A DNA stretch of 64,000 nucleotides. Origin: Streptomyces sp. WMMB303. GTDB lineage: Bacteria > Actinomycetota > Actinomycetes > Streptomycetales > Streptomycetaceae. The notes below the pieces were generated by a model. That model saw only the letters and a list, made by a program, of their open reading frames with translations. It was not told where the DNA came from and ran no database searches. The stretch covers positions 6,787,001 through 6,851,000 of the forward strand of contig NZ_JARKIN010000001.1 of the NCBI RefSeq assembly GCF_029351045.1. The letters are read 5' to 3'. Of the stretch, positions 15,386-24,646 are shown one piece after another. The first letter of the stretch is position 1. Every line of letters begins with the position of its first letter. The position numbers were made by a program, and so were the translations under genes.

Positions 15386-16269
15386 CAGTCCTGGTCCCCG
15401 CCCGCGCCGGGCTTCCCGGACTTCCCGGCTGCCGCCGCCGCGCGTTCGATCGCGTCGGTGAACACCTCGTCCGGCTGCGCGCCCGCGATCGGCTGACCGT
15501 TGACGAGGAAGGCCGGGGTGGCCGCGGCGCCCAGACCGTATGCCTCGGTGCGGTCCTTCTCCAGCAGCTTTCTGGCGGCCTCGCTCGCGCGGTCGCGGTC
15601 GAAGCGGTCGAGGTCCTGGACGCCGGCCTGCTCGGCGAGCTCGCGCAGGTGCCCGTCCTCGAAGGCGTTCTTCTCGTTGCCCTTGTCGGCGTAGACGGCG
15701 TCGTAGAACTGCCAGAACCGGCCCTGCTCGCCCGCCGCGTACCCGGCGAGTGCGGCACGCTCGGAGCCCTCGCCGAAGACGGGGAAGTTTCGCCACTCGA
15801 TGCGCAGCAGCCCCTTGTCGACGTACTTCTCGACCAGCTTCGGTTCGGTGTCCCGCGCGAACTTGCCACAGAACGAGCAGCCGAAGTCGGCGTACTCGAT
15901 CAGTACGACGGGGGCGTCCTCGGCGCCCCGCGCGAACGGGTCGTCCGCGTCGCGGCGGGCGAGCTTCAGCAACGCCGGATCGCCGGCCGCGGTGTCCTCG
16001 GAGCGCTCCTCGGTGGTGGCGTTGCCGGGGTCGCCTCCCGCACGCGGGGCGGTGGCGTCCCCGCCGACGGCGTACTGCGACAGCCAGCCCGCCAGGAGCG
16101 CCGCGACGGCGACGAGCGCACCGATGACGACCCCCTTGCGGGACCGGACCGGTGCCGGGGACTTCGGCTTGGGCTTCGGCTTCGGCTTGTGATCGTGGTT
16201 CGGGGGAGCGGCGGTCGTCTCCGGGGGCTCGGGCGGCTCGGTGGTGCTGCTGGGTTCGGTCGAGGGCAT
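15385..16269 (-). CDS. Membrane-anchored DsbA-family thioredoxin-fold protein
   Basis: 294 residues. Cytoplasmic Pro/Lys-rich tail (about 15-45, with a KPKPKPKPK run), one membrane helix (47-66), then an extracytoplasmic DsbA/DSBA-like thioredoxin fold. The active site is C131-S-F-C134, and TPAFLVNG supplies the cis-proline loop near the C-terminus. Likely introduces or isomerises disulfides in secreted proteins and is kept in redox balance by the CcdA protein encoded immediately downstream. ATG 16269 begins MPSTEPSS. A small secreted-type protein is encoded just upstream in the same direction. Confidence 0.85.
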   Translation of the reverse strand: MPSTEPSSTTEPPEPPETTAAPPNHDHKPKPKPKPKSPAPVRSRKGVVIGALVAVAALLAGWLSQYAVGGDATAPRAGGDPGNATTEERSEDTAAGDPALLKLARRDADDPFARGAEDAPVVLIEYADFGCSFCGKFARDTEPKLVEKYVDKGLLRIEWRNFPVFGEGSERAALAGYAAGEQGRFWQFYDAVYADKGNEKNAFEDGHLRELAEQAGVQDLDRFDRDRASEAARKLLEKDRTEAYGLGAAATPAFLVNGQPIAGAQPDEVFTDAIERAAAAAGKSGKPGAGGDQD

Positions 16270-16380
16270 GCGGACGTCTCCTGTCGCGGTGGCGGAATGC
16301 GGCGATCCGGAACCGGCACGGAGACAGGCGCGTCCGCACCGTGCGGACGCGCGCGGGGAACACCGCGCCGGCGGGCGCGG

Positions 16381-16881
16381 CTACACGCGCAGGACGGAGA
16401 GTTCGACAGGGGTGGGGGGCGGTATCGGCGCGGGACCGCGCACGGGCGGTCTGGCGTGCGCCGCCCCGATCGCGCTGTGCGACTGCGGGGTGAGGCAGGC
16501 CGGGAGCGCGAGGGACAGGAGTTGCCGACTGCCGACAGGAGCCGCCGGAAGCGCGCCGCCCCCGCCCTTGGAGCGGTGGCAGTGGCGGGGATCCGCGTCG
16601 GCGGAGGTGGAGACCACACGGTCGTCGGAGTCGACGGACGGTGCGGCGGCATACCGCACCGGCTCAGCGGCGTACGGCACCTCCGGTCCGGCGGCGTGCG
16701 GTGCGGCCACCGCGGTCCGCGCCACCTGGGACGCCGCCGCGGAGTCGGCCCCGGCGGGCTGCGCACCGCGCGCGCCCGCGAGCTGCACGGCCCCGCACAG
16801 TGCCGGCAGCAGCATCACGAGGACGGCGACGACGGCGACGGCCCGCCGCGTGCCCCGTACCGTCTGTGCGCCGCCGTGCAT
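16381..16881 (-). CDS. Putative secreted small protein, unknown function
   Basis: 166 residues. Residues 1-35 look like a signal peptide or anchor (RRAVAVVAVLVMLLPALCG). The remainder is Ala/Pro-rich and low in structure, with isolated Cys/His (RHCHRSK and LPACLTPQ). No domain is recognised. It precedes the DsbA/CcdA pair by 111 bases in the same direction, so it may be a client or metal-binding partner; only its position argues for that. Confidence 0.55.
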   Translation of the reverse strand: MHGGAQTVRGTRRAVAVVAVLVMLLPALCGAVQLAGARGAQPAGADSAAASQVARTAVAAPHAAGPEVPYAAEPVRYAAAPSVDSDDRVVSTSADADPRHCHRSKGGGGALPAAPVGSRQLLSLALPACLTPQSHSAIGAAHARPPVRGPAPIPPPTPVELSVLRV

Positions 16882-16959
16882 GCGGCCAGCCTAACGGGAC
16901 ACGGTCGCCCTCCCGGTCAGCCCGGAGGGCGGTACGGGGGTCGCGGCAACCCCTCCGCT

Positions 16960-18966
16960 TCAGCTCCGCCCCGGGACGCGGGCCGGCAGTTGCCGGGCGG
17001 CGCTGTGCTCCGGGGAGGTCTCCGGTACGGCGGCGAGCAGCTCCGCGGCCTCCGTGTACGCCTCGGCCGTCGCGACCTCGTCGACCAGCAGCTCCGCCAG
17101 TTCCATCGTCGGGTCGAAGAGCGAGGTGAGCATGAAGCCGCTGTAGCCGAGCCGCACGAGGGGGTGCACCTCGCGGGCGGTGCGCAGCCACTCCACCGCC
17201 TCGGCGGTGCGCCCCTGGCCGTGCAGGGCCCGTGCCAGCCAGTAGGCGGCCTCGTGCAGCGCCTCCTGCTCTTCCCTCCCTGTCCAGGCGAGCCGCAGCA
17301 GGGTCTCGGCCTCCGCGTAGCGCCGCCGCCGGACGAGCTGTTTACCGGCGCGCCAGCCGTACCAGACCTTTCCGCCCTTGGCGGCACGCGTCCACCAGCG
17401 GACGGCCTCCTCCATGTCGCCGTAGTCGTCCCCGACCCGGTTGCCGACCCAGCCCGCGGCGTCGGGCCGGCCGAATCGCGCGGCCTTGCGCAGCCACGGC
17501 TCCGCCTTGACCGGCTCGTCCAGCCGTACGTACAGCGCGCCCAGTCCCTCGACGGCGTCCAGGTCCCCCGCGGTGGCCGCGGGCAGACAGAGCGGGACGA
17601 CGGCCTTCTCATGGGCGCCGCACTCCTCGTGCAGCATGCGGCCGAGCGCGTACGAGGCGGCGGGGCCGTGCGGGCCGGTGTCGTCGGCCAGGAAAAGGGC
17701 GCGCTTGTAGTGGCGAGCGGCCTCCGGGTAGCGGCGCAGCTTCTCCGTCAGCCGGCCGAGTTCGAGCGCTGCGGCGGCCTCGCCCGACGCGGCGGCCTCG
17801 CGGAGTGCGGGCAGCCGGGCCTCCTCCTCGGCGTGGAGGGCCGGCGGCGCGGCCGACTCGGCCCGCGCCAGCTCTTCGAGTGATGCGGCGGCGAGTTCGT
17901 CGTGGTCGTCATCCTCCTCGGCGCCCGCCTCGGCGGCCTCCAGCCAGCGGCGGGCCTCGGCCAACCGCCACTGGTCGCGGCAGTGGTCGCCCAGCCGTCG
18001 CTGCTGGACGCGGTCACCGGCCTCAGCGCCGGGCAGCAGCGACGCCTCGTACGCCTCCAGTTCGCCGTACTGCAGATGTACGGCGCTGAGAGTGCGGGCC
18101 AGCGTCCGGGAGCCGGGGTGCCGGCGCAGCCCGTCCTCCAGCACCCGGCAAGCGTCCCCGTACCGGTCCAGGTTGTAGTGCAGCAGCCCGTGCCAGCGGT
18201 CGGTGCGCGGGTCGCCGAGGACCTGCGCCGCCTCGTACACCTTCTCCGCCTCCGTGAGGAAGGACGGGTAGGAGGTGAACCATTCCGGCTCGGTGTGCAG
18301 TTCGCACAGCGGGGCGCCCGCGCACGCGTCGTCTCCGTCCTCCAGGAACGCCTCCAGTTGCTCGTCGAGGTCCGCGGGCCGCTCCTCGGGCGGCAGCGCG
18401 CACAGCAGGCCGAGCTCGTGGGCCCGGCCCCGGTAGGCGTCGAGCCGGTCTTCGAGTTCGATCAGCCGGTCCTCGATCCGGTCGGCGACGTGGTCGTGAG
18501 GCGCCGCTGCTGCCAACTCCTCCCATGCCTCGCTCGTACGGCCCTGGCGGAGCAGGAGCAGGGCCCCGTTGGTGCGGCACTTGACGCTGCCGAGAGCGGC
18601 CCCCCTCGCGTACCACTCGGCAGCACCTTCCGGGTCCTCCAGCCACTCCAACAGCAGCTCCGCGAGCCCGAACGCGCAGTCGCCGTCCCGCTCGGCGGCC
18701 CTCCGGTACCAGTAGTCGGCGACCGTGAACTGGCCCCGGTCCTTGGCCATGACGGCGCGCAGCCGCGCGGCCCGCGCGTCGCCGCCCCTGGCCGCCTCCT
18801 CCAACCACGGCACGGCGTCGTCGACGCGTCCTCGGCCGACGAGGTATTCGCCGTACGCCTGTTTGTCCGCCGCCTCTCCCTCCTCGGCGGCCGTGCGGTA
18901 GGTGTGCTCCTCGGCGCCGGGGCCGGTGTGCCCGGCGCCTTCGGTGCTGGTCCCCGTCGATGTCAT
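16960..18966 (-). CDS. Large TPR/Sel1-repeat protein
   Basis: 668 residues built of helix pairs in the Sel1/TPR style (repeated patterns like DDAVPWLEEAARGGDARA, GAAEWYARGAALGS and PVKAEPWLRKAARFG). No catalytic motif or signal peptide; probably a cytoplasmic scaffold for protein contacts. ATG 18966 (MTSTGTSTEG) was chosen; a GTG seven codons upstream is possible. The gene is divergent from hrpA across a 368-base gap. The specific partner is unknown. Confidence 0.75.
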   Translation of the reverse strand: MTSTGTSTEGAGHTGPGAEEHTYRTAAEEGEAADKQAYGEYLVGRGRVDDAVPWLEEAARGGDARAARLRAVMAKDRGQFTVADYWYRRAAERDGDCAFGLAELLLEWLEDPEGAAEWYARGAALGSVKCRTNGALLLLRQGRTSEAWEELAAAAPHDHVADRIEDRLIELEDRLDAYRGRAHELGLLCALPPEERPADLDEQLEAFLEDGDDACAGAPLCELHTEPEWFTSYPSFLTEAEKVYEAAQVLGDPRTDRWHGLLHYNLDRYGDACRVLEDGLRRHPGSRTLARTLSAVHLQYGELEAYEASLLPGAEAGDRVQQRRLGDHCRDQWRLAEARRWLEAAEAGAEEDDDHDELAAASLEELARAESAAPPALHAEEEARLPALREAAASGEAAAALELGRLTEKLRRYPEAARHYKRALFLADDTGPHGPAASYALGRMLHEECGAHEKAVVPLCLPAATAGDLDAVEGLGALYVRLDEPVKAEPWLRKAARFGRPDAAGWVGNRVGDDYGDMEEAVRWWTRAAKGGKVWYGWRAGKQLVRRRRYAEAETLLRLAWTGREEQEALHEAAYWLARALHGQGRTAEAVEWLRTAREVHPLVRLGYSGFMLTSLFDPTMELAELLVDEVATAEAYTEAAELLAAVPETSPEHSAARQLPARVPGRS

Positions 18967-19334
18967 GGCCGGCTGTCGCTTTCTCACGGTTGCTTCGAGT
19001 GGTGGCTGCGGTGGCTGTGATGGCTGTGGTGAACAGGGCGATCGTGGCGGCGATCAAGACCCGTTGCGGTGGCCACGGTGGCTGCTGGGCTCGGCGGGCT
19101 CCTCGAGGGCGCGGCGCACCCCGGGTTCACCTCGGTCCCCCGCACCTCGGCCCCCCGTCCGTCCCGTCCGCCGCGCCCCGCGGCGGGCCGGTGCCCCGCC
19201 GCGTGAGCCGCGCCGGCGTGCCCCGCCCGGGCGGGACGGGGCCGGTGTCCTTCGGGTACACCGACGCGGAAGCCTCGCCCCCGGTTGCAAACCGTTCGCC
19301 ACCCGCTCCCCGGGGGTGCGATCCTTGACGTGGT
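18967..19334. other. Divergent promoter region between TPR gene and hrpA
   Basis: 368 bases with no supported gene. It should hold promoters for both flanking genes. A GC-rich stretch and the hrpA ribosome-site region are present, but no clear operator or repeat was seen. Confidence 0.4.
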
Positions 19335-22300
19335 ATGTCGACTTCCACCCAGACCCCCGCCCCCTCCCCCCAGGAGCTGTCGAAGCGCCTCCCGCATCTG
19401 ATGCTCGGCGACCAGCACCGGCTGGGCCGCCGACTCGCGGGCGCCCGGAAGATCCGCAAAGGGGAGGCCCGCGCGGCCGTGCTCGCGGAGATCTCCGCGG
19501 CGATGGACGCCTCCGAGCTGCGCGTGGCGGCCCGCCGCGAGACGGTGCCGCCGATCACCTATCCCGAGCAGCTTCCCGTCAGTCAGAAGAAGGACGAGAT
19601 CCTCGCCGCGGTCCGCGACCACCAGTTGGTGATCATCGCGGGCGAGACGGGCTCCGGCAAGACGACCCAGATCCCGAAGATCTGCATGGAGCTGGGCCGC
19701 GGCCTGCGCGGTGTGATCGGCCACACCCAGCCGCGCCGGATCGCGGCGCGCACGGTCGCCGAGCGGGTGGCCGAGGAGCTCGGCTCGCAGCTCGGCGAGG
19801 CGGTCGGCTGGAAGGTGCGCTTCACCGATCAGGTGCAGGACCACACGCTGGTCAAGCTGATGACGGACGGCATCCTGCTGGCGGAGATCCAGCAGGACCG
19901 CGAGCTGCGCCAGTACGACACGCTCATCATCGACGAGGCGCACGAGCGCTCCCTGAACATCGACTTCCTGCTGGGGTACCTGGCGCAGCTGCTGCCCAAG
20001 CGGCCGGACCTGAAGGTGATCATCACCTCGGCCACCATCGATCCGGAGCGGTTCTCGCGGCACTTCGGGGACGCGCCGATCGTGGAGGTCAGCGGCCGGA
20101 CATATCCGGTGGAGGTGCGCTACCGGCCCCTGGAGGAGGGCGCGGGGAGCGGCGACGAGGGGGAGGACGGCGAGGCGGCCGGGACCGGCGGCGGCGACCG
20201 GGACCAGGTCACGGCCATCTGCGACGCGGTGGACGAGCTGCATGCCGAGGGTCCCGGCGACGTCCTGGTCTTCCTCTCCGGTGAGCGGGAGATCCGGGAC
20301 ACGGCGGATGCGCTGGAGAAGAAGTTCGCCCGCGGCCAGGGCCCGCGCCCCGGCGGCGGCACCGAGGTGCTGCCGCTGTACGCGCGGCTCTCCAACGCCG
20401 AGCAGCACCGGGTCTTCCAGCCGCACTCGGGGCGCCGGATCGTGCTGGCGACGAACGTGGCGGAGACGTCACTGACGGTCCCGGGCATCAAGTACGTGAT
20501 CGATCCGGGTACGGCCCGCATCTCGCGCTACAGCCACCGCACCAAGGTGCAGCGGCTGCCGATCGAGCGGGTCAGCCAGGCGAGCGCCGACCAGCGCAAG
20601 GGCCGCTCCGGCCGGACGTCGGACGGCATCTGCATCCGGCTCTACTCGGAGGAGGATTTCCTCGCGCGGCCCGAGTTCACCGACCCGGAGATCCTGCGGA
20701 CGAACCTGGCTTCGGTGATTCTGCAGATGACGGCCGCGGGGCTGGGGGACATCGAGAAGTTCCCGTTCATCGATCCGCCGGACCACCGCAGCATCAAGGC
20801 GGGCGTGCAGCTCCTGGAGGAGCTGGGTGCGCTGGAGGCGAAGACGCGGAAGCTGACGCCGCTGGGCCGCCGGCTGTCCCAGCTGCCCGTCGACCCGCGG
20901 CTGGCCCGGATGGTGCTGGAGGCCGACCGGAACGGCTGCCTGCACGAGGTGATGGTGATCGCGGCGGCGCTCTCCATCCAGGATCCGCGGGAGCGGCCCT
21001 CGGACAAGCAGCAGCAGGCCGACCAGCAGCACGCCCGGTTCAAGGACGAGACCAGCGACTTCCTGGCGTTCCTCAACCTGTGGCGCTATGTGCGCCAGCA
21101 GCAGCGTGAGCTGTCGTCCTCCGCCTTCCGCCGGATGTGCAAGGCGGAGTTCCTCAACTACCTGCGGATACGCGAGTGGCAGGACATCCACAGCCAGCTC
21201 CGCCAGGTCGCCAGGACGCTGAAGGTCCACTCGGCCGGGGGCCGCGGGCCGGAGCCGGGTGCCGGGCAGGAGGCGGCGCCCGACGCCGTCCACCGGTCGC
21301 TGCTGGCGGGTCTGCTCTCGCACGTCGGGCTGAAGGGCGGCGGGCTGGAGGGCGGGAAGGACTCCGGCAAGAACGAGTATCTGGGGGCGCGCGGCGCCAA
21401 GTTCGCGGTCTTCCCCGGGTCCGCGCTGTTCAAGAAGCCGCCGCGCTGGGTGATGTCGGCGGAGCTGGTGGAGACCTCACGGCTGTGGGCGCGGGTCAAC
21501 GCGCGGATCGAGCCCGAGTGGATCGAGCCGCTGGCGCAGCATCTGGTCAAACGCACCTACAGCGAGCCGCACTGGGAGCAGAAGCAGGCGTCGGTGGTGG
21601 CCTACGAGCGGGTGACGCTGTACGGCGTGCCGATCGTCGCCCAGCGGAAGGTCGACTACGGCCGGATCGACGCGGAGACCTCCCGCGACCTGTTCCTTCG
21701 CAACGCGTTGGTGGAGGGCGACTGGCGGACCCATCACCAGTTCTTCCACGACAACCGCAAGCTGCTGGACGAGGTCGAGGACCTGGAGCACCGCGCCCGG
21801 CGCCGCGACATCCTGGTGGACGACGAGACGCTGTACGACTTCTACGACCAGCGGGTGCCGGACCACGTCGTCTCCGGGGCGCACTTCGACTCCTGGTGGA
21901 AGAAGAAACGCCGCGAAGAGCCCGATCTGCTGAACTTCGAGAAGTCGATGCTCATCAGCGACCGGGCCGAGGAGGTCTCCGCCGCCGACTACCCGGACGT
22001 GTGGCGGCAGGGCGGCCTCGCGCTGCCGGTGACGTACCAGTTCGAGCCGGGAACGGACGCGGACGGGGTGACCGTGCACGTGCCGCTCCAGGTGCTGAAC
22101 CAGGTCACCGCCGAGGGCTTCGACTGGCAGATCCCCGGGCTGCGCCAGGACGTGGTCACCGAGCTGATCCGCTCGCTGCCCAAGGCGATCCGGCGGCATT
22201 ACGTCCCCGCTCCCGATCACGCCAGGGAGTTCCTGCGCCGCACCTCGCCGCAGCCCGAGCCGCTGGTGTGGACGCTGGCGCGGGAGCTGCAGCGGAGGGT

Positions 22301-23450
22301 CGGGGTCCCCCTGACGGCCCAGGACTTCGATCCGGCCAAGGTGCCCGACCATCTGAAGGTCACCTTCCGGGTCACCGACGAGCGGCGCCGCACGCTGGCG
22401 GAGGGCAAGGACGTCGAGGCGCTGCAGGTCCGGCTCAAGTCGCAGACGCAGACGGCGATCTCCCGGGCGTTCGACTCGTCCGCGCGGGCCGCGCGCAAGA
22501 AGGGCCGCAGGGCCGCCGAGGACGGCACCCCGGCCCGCGAGGAGGCACCGGCGCAGGCACCGGCGCAGGCACCGGCGCTCCAGCGCACGGGGCTGACGCA
22601 GTGGACGCTGGGGGCGCTCCCCCGCACCTTCGAGACCCGGCGCGCCGGGCAGCCGGTGAAGGCGTACCCGGCGCTGGTGGACGAGGGCTCCTCGGTGGCG
22701 GTGCGGTTGTACGACACCGAGGCGGAGCAGCACACCGCGATGTGGCGCGGCACCCGGCGCCTGATCCTGCTGAACCTGCCCTCCGATCCGACGAAGTTCG
22801 CGCAGTCGAAGCTGGGCAATCAGCAGAAGCTGGCCCTGTCCCGGTCGCCGCACGGGAGCGTGCAGGCGCTGTTCGAGGACTGTGTGGCGGCCACGGTGGA
22901 CCGGCTGGTGGCGGCGCACGGCGGACCGGCCTGGGACGAGGAGTCCTTCCGCAAGCTGTTCGACGCCGTCCGTACGGACGTGGTGGACGCGACGCTGCGC
23001 ACGGTGCAGCAGGTGCAGGAGGTGCTGGCGGCCTGGCACTCGTGCGAGGGCCGGCTGCGCGCGACGACCAGCCCGGTGCTGGCCGATTCCGTCGCGGACG
23101 TCCGGCAGCAGCTCGCGGAGCTGATCAAGCCGGGTTTCGTGGCCGAGCACGGTGCGGCCCGGCTGCCGCATCTGATGCGCTACCTCGTCGCCGCCGACCG
23201 GCGCCTCCAGCAGCTTCCGCACCATGTGGAACGGGATCGGACGCGGATGGCCAAGGTGCACGAGATGCGGGACGAATACCTCTGGCTGCTCGAGCAGTTC
23301 CCCCCGGGGCGTGCGGTGCCGCAGGCGGCGCGGGAGATCCGGTGGATGATCGAGGAGCTGCGGGTCAGCTACTTCGCCCACGCTCTGGGCACGGCATACC
23401 CGGTCTCCGACAAGCGGATCGTGAAGGCGGTGGACGCCGCGGCCCCATGA
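19335..23450 (+). CDS. hrpA: ATP-dependent RNA helicase HrpA
   Basis: 1371 residues. DEAH-box helicase: Walker A GETGSGKTT (103-111), DEAH (200-203) and SAT (232-234), then the helicase C domain, HA2/OB regions and the long HrpA-specific C-terminus (DUF3418-like). E. coli HrpA processes mRNA and rescues stalled ribosomes; the same role is presumed. Oddities are a Gly/Glu/Asp-rich insertion around 265-290 and an Ala-Gln-Pro repeat near 1075 coded by tandem GCACCGGCGCAG units. ATG 19335. From memory, hrpA lies next to bldC in S. coelicolor, which agrees with the order here. Confidence 0.93.
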   Translation: MSTSTQTPAPSPQELSKRLPHLMLGDQHRLGRRLAGARKIRKGEARAAVLAEISAAMDASELRVAARRETVPPITYPEQLPVSQKKDEILAAVRDHQLVIIAGETGSGKTTQIPKICMELGRGLRGVIGHTQPRRIAARTVAERVAEELGSQLGEAVGWKVRFTDQVQDHTLVKLMTDGILLAEIQQDRELRQYDTLIIDEAHERSLNIDFLLGYLAQLLPKRPDLKVIITSATIDPERFSRHFGDAPIVEVSGRTYPVEVRYRPLEEGAGSGDEGEDGEAAGTGGGDRDQVTAICDAVDELHAEGPGDVLVFLSGEREIRDTADALEKKFARGQGPRPGGGTEVLPLYARLSNAEQHRVFQPHSGRRIVLATNVAETSLTVPGIKYVIDPGTARISRYSHRTKVQRLPIERVSQASADQRKGRSGRTSDGICIRLYSEEDFLARPEFTDPEILRTNLASVILQMTAAGLGDIEKFPFIDPPDHRSIKAGVQLLEELGALEAKTRKLTPLGRRLSQLPVDPRLARMVLEADRNGCLHEVMVIAAALSIQDPRERPSDKQQQADQQHARFKDETSDFLAFLNLWRYVRQQQRELSSSAFRRMCKAEFLNYLRIREWQDIHSQLRQVARTLKVHSAGGRGPEPGAGQEAAPDAVHRSLLAGLLSHVGLKGGGLEGGKDSGKNEYLGARGAKFAVFPGSALFKKPPRWVMSAELVETSRLWARVNARIEPEWIEPLAQHLVKRTYSEPHWEQKQASVVAYERVTLYGVPIVAQRKVDYGRIDAETSRDLFLRNALVEGDWRTHHQFFHDNRKLLDEVEDLEHRARRRDILVDDETLYDFYDQRVPDHVVSGAHFDSWWKKKRREEPDLLNFEKSMLISDRAEEVSAADYPDVWRQGGLALPVTYQFEPGTDADGVTVHVPLQVLNQVTAEGFDWQIPGLRQDVVTELIRSLPKAIRRHYVPAPDHAREFLRRTSPQPEPLVWTLARELQRRVGVPLTAQDFDPAKVPDHLKVTFRVTDERRRTLAEGKDVEALQVRLKSQTQTAISRAFDSSARAARKKGRRAAEDGTPAREEAPAQAPAQAPALQRTGLTQWTLGALPRTFETRRAGQPVKAYPALVDEGSSVAVRLYDTEAEQHTAMWRGTRRLILLNLPSDPTKFAQSKLGNQQKLALSRSPHGSVQALFEDCVAATVDRLVAAHGGPAWDEESFRKLFDAVRTDVVDATLRTVQQVQEVLAAWHSCEGRLRATTSPVLADSVADVRQQLAELIKPGFVAEHGAARLPHLMRYLVAADRRLQQLPHHVERDRTRMAKVHEMRDEYLWLLEQFPPGRAVPQAAREIRWMIEELRVSYFAHALGTAYPVSDKRIVKAVDAAAP

Positions 23451-23537
23451 CGGATCCACACACCGCGGGTGGCCGCGATACCACTCAGGGTGAATTCGCT
23501 CCCGGCCCCTGACCTGCTGTAGAGTTCCATCTCGCGA

Positions 23538-23612
23538 GGTCCTGTGGAGCAGTTTGGAGTGCTCGCCACCCTGTCAAGGTGGAGGCCGCGGGTTCAAATC
23601 CCGTCAGGACCG
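23538..23612 (+). tRNA. tRNA-Asp (GTC)
   Basis: 75 bases with acceptor arms GGTCCTG / CAGGACC, anticodon stem-loop CCACC-CTGTCAA-GGTGG (anticodon GTC) and T-arm CGGGTTCAAATCCCG. CCA is not encoded. A -10 hexamer TAGAGT at 23520-23525 gives a promoter immediately upstream, and a strong hairpin follows. Confidence 0.95.
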
Positions 23613-23621
23613 CATCGATTC

Positions 23622-23654
23622 GAGAGCCCGGCAGTCTTCGACTGCCGGGCTCTC
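23622..23654 (+). terminator. Terminator of tRNA-Asp
   Basis: Perfect 15-bp hairpin from GAGAGCCCGGCAGTC (23622-23636) to its complement (23640-23654) with a TTC loop, ten bases after the tRNA. No T-run, as often in high-GC actinomycetes. Confidence 0.75.
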
Positions 23655-23818
23655 TCGCGTTCGTCGGCTCCGCCGCGGGCCCTGTCACCCGGATCTCCCG
23701 GAAGCCCCTGCCGCCGCGGAACCCTGCCGTCCCCGGGGCCTCGGCCGTCCCGAAACCTCCGTCGATGTTTGACGGGCCGGGGGCCGGGGGGTAGTCCTGG
23801 CACGGGAGGAGGTGACCC

Positions 23819-23989
23819 GTGATCGAGGAATCCGCGCACGGAGCGCGGCAGGAAGCGCGAGCACTCCTGCGGGCTCATCTCGCGACCGCGGGGCGGCGAC
23901 GCCATGCGGCCCGGCACTGTCCGCTCTGCCACCGACTGCTGCGGCTGGCGATGGCGGGCCCGGGGAAGGCCGGCCGGAAACGCAAGTGA
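23819..23989 (+). CDS. Small DUF6274-like protein with CxxCH
   Basis: 56 residues from GTG 23819, preceded by an ideal GGAGGAGGTGA ribosome site. It contains a CPLCH motif (residues 34-38) between basic helices and ends GRKRK. Sequence and length fit the DUF6274 family found in Streptomyces next to bldC, as I remember it. The Cys/His set could bind a metal; the function is unknown. It is convergent with bldC. Confidence 0.7.
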   Translation: MIEESAHGARQEARALLRAHLATAGRRRHAARHCPLCHRLLRLAMAGPGKAGRKRK

Positions 23990-24280
23990 CGGACGAGGCA
24001 CCGTCGTTGGCCCACTACCGCACCGAGAGTGATCATCACAACACCTGCCCGATGTGACGGGTATCACCCGGACTACCGGTACCGGGCGGGAACTTGAGCA
24101 CCCCTCAGACAGCCTCAATTTAATATGTGCAATTGCACCGGGCACGGAACCGACCGCACAGCCGCGCGCACAACCACTCAGGGGCACCCGTCGAAGCGCA
24201 GGACGGCGCAGCAGGCCGGCCGGAGAGCACGCATCGAACGGCCCCTGGCACAGCGATTCGGGACACTGGTTCGCGGACAC
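23990..24280. other. Intergenic, no gene seen
   Basis: About 290 bases between the DUF6274-like gene and the bldC terminator. No convincing frame or RNA was found; an AT-richer patch occurs around 24115-24130 (ATTTAATATG). Confidence 0.4.
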
Positions 24281-24320
24281 AAAAAAGATCGCGCTGGACC
24301 CGGCGGAGTCCAGCGCGATC
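24281..24320 (-). terminator. Rho-independent terminator of bldC
   Basis: Perfect 13-bp stem GATCGCGCTGGAC / GTCCAGCGCGATC (24287-24299 with 24308-24320). On the minus strand it is followed by TTTTTT (24286-24281). It lies about 120 bases after the bldC stop and prevents read-through toward the convergent gene. Confidence 0.88.
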
Positions 24321-24439
24321 AACGGGGAGCCGCTGTTGGGGCAGCGGTTCGGCCGCGTGGTGCGCAGTGGGCGAATCGTGGGGTGGGGCCCCGGAAAACG
24401 CCCCTGTGTGGTGCTGTTGCGCCTGCTCAGGAACCCTGA

Positions 24440-24646
24440 TCAGGCTTCGCTGCGCTGCTGCGGGATACCCGCGAGCAGGGCGCGAACCTCCGCTTCGCGG
24501 TAGCGGCGGTGCCCTCCGAGCGTGCGGATGGACGTGAGCTTGCCCGCCTTTGCCCAGCGCGTGACCGTCTTGGGGTCCACGCGGAACATCGTGGCAACCT
24601 CAGCCGGGGTCAGCAGCGGCTCGGTATCAGGGGTGCGAGCGGTCAT
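24440..24646 (-). CDS. bldC: Developmental transcriptional regulator BldC (MerR-like)
   Basis: 68 residues, the exact length of S. coelicolor BldC, with an excisionase/MerR-type helix-turn-helix (LLTPAEVATMFRVDPKTVTR) and wing (GGHRRYREAEVRALL). BldC binds direct repeats cooperatively and controls entry into aerial development and antibiotic genes. There is no effector domain. A strong terminator follows, and a long non-coding region with GTCAC/GTGAC repeats precedes it. This is the best single anchor for the genus. Confidence 0.97.
   Translation of the reverse strand: MTARTPDTEPLLTPAEVATMFRVDPKTVTRWAKAGKLTSIRTLGGHRRYREAEVRALLAGIPQQRSEA

Noticed and set aside
22545..22580. Tandem GCACCGGCGCAG units as a mobile repeat
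   Set aside because: In-frame Ala/Gln/Pro coding repeat within a linker of hrpA; no sign of mobility.
21137..23512. 791-codon frame inside hrpA
   Set aside because: Shadow of hrpA in another frame; composition is Gly/Arg/Ala-rich with no domain.
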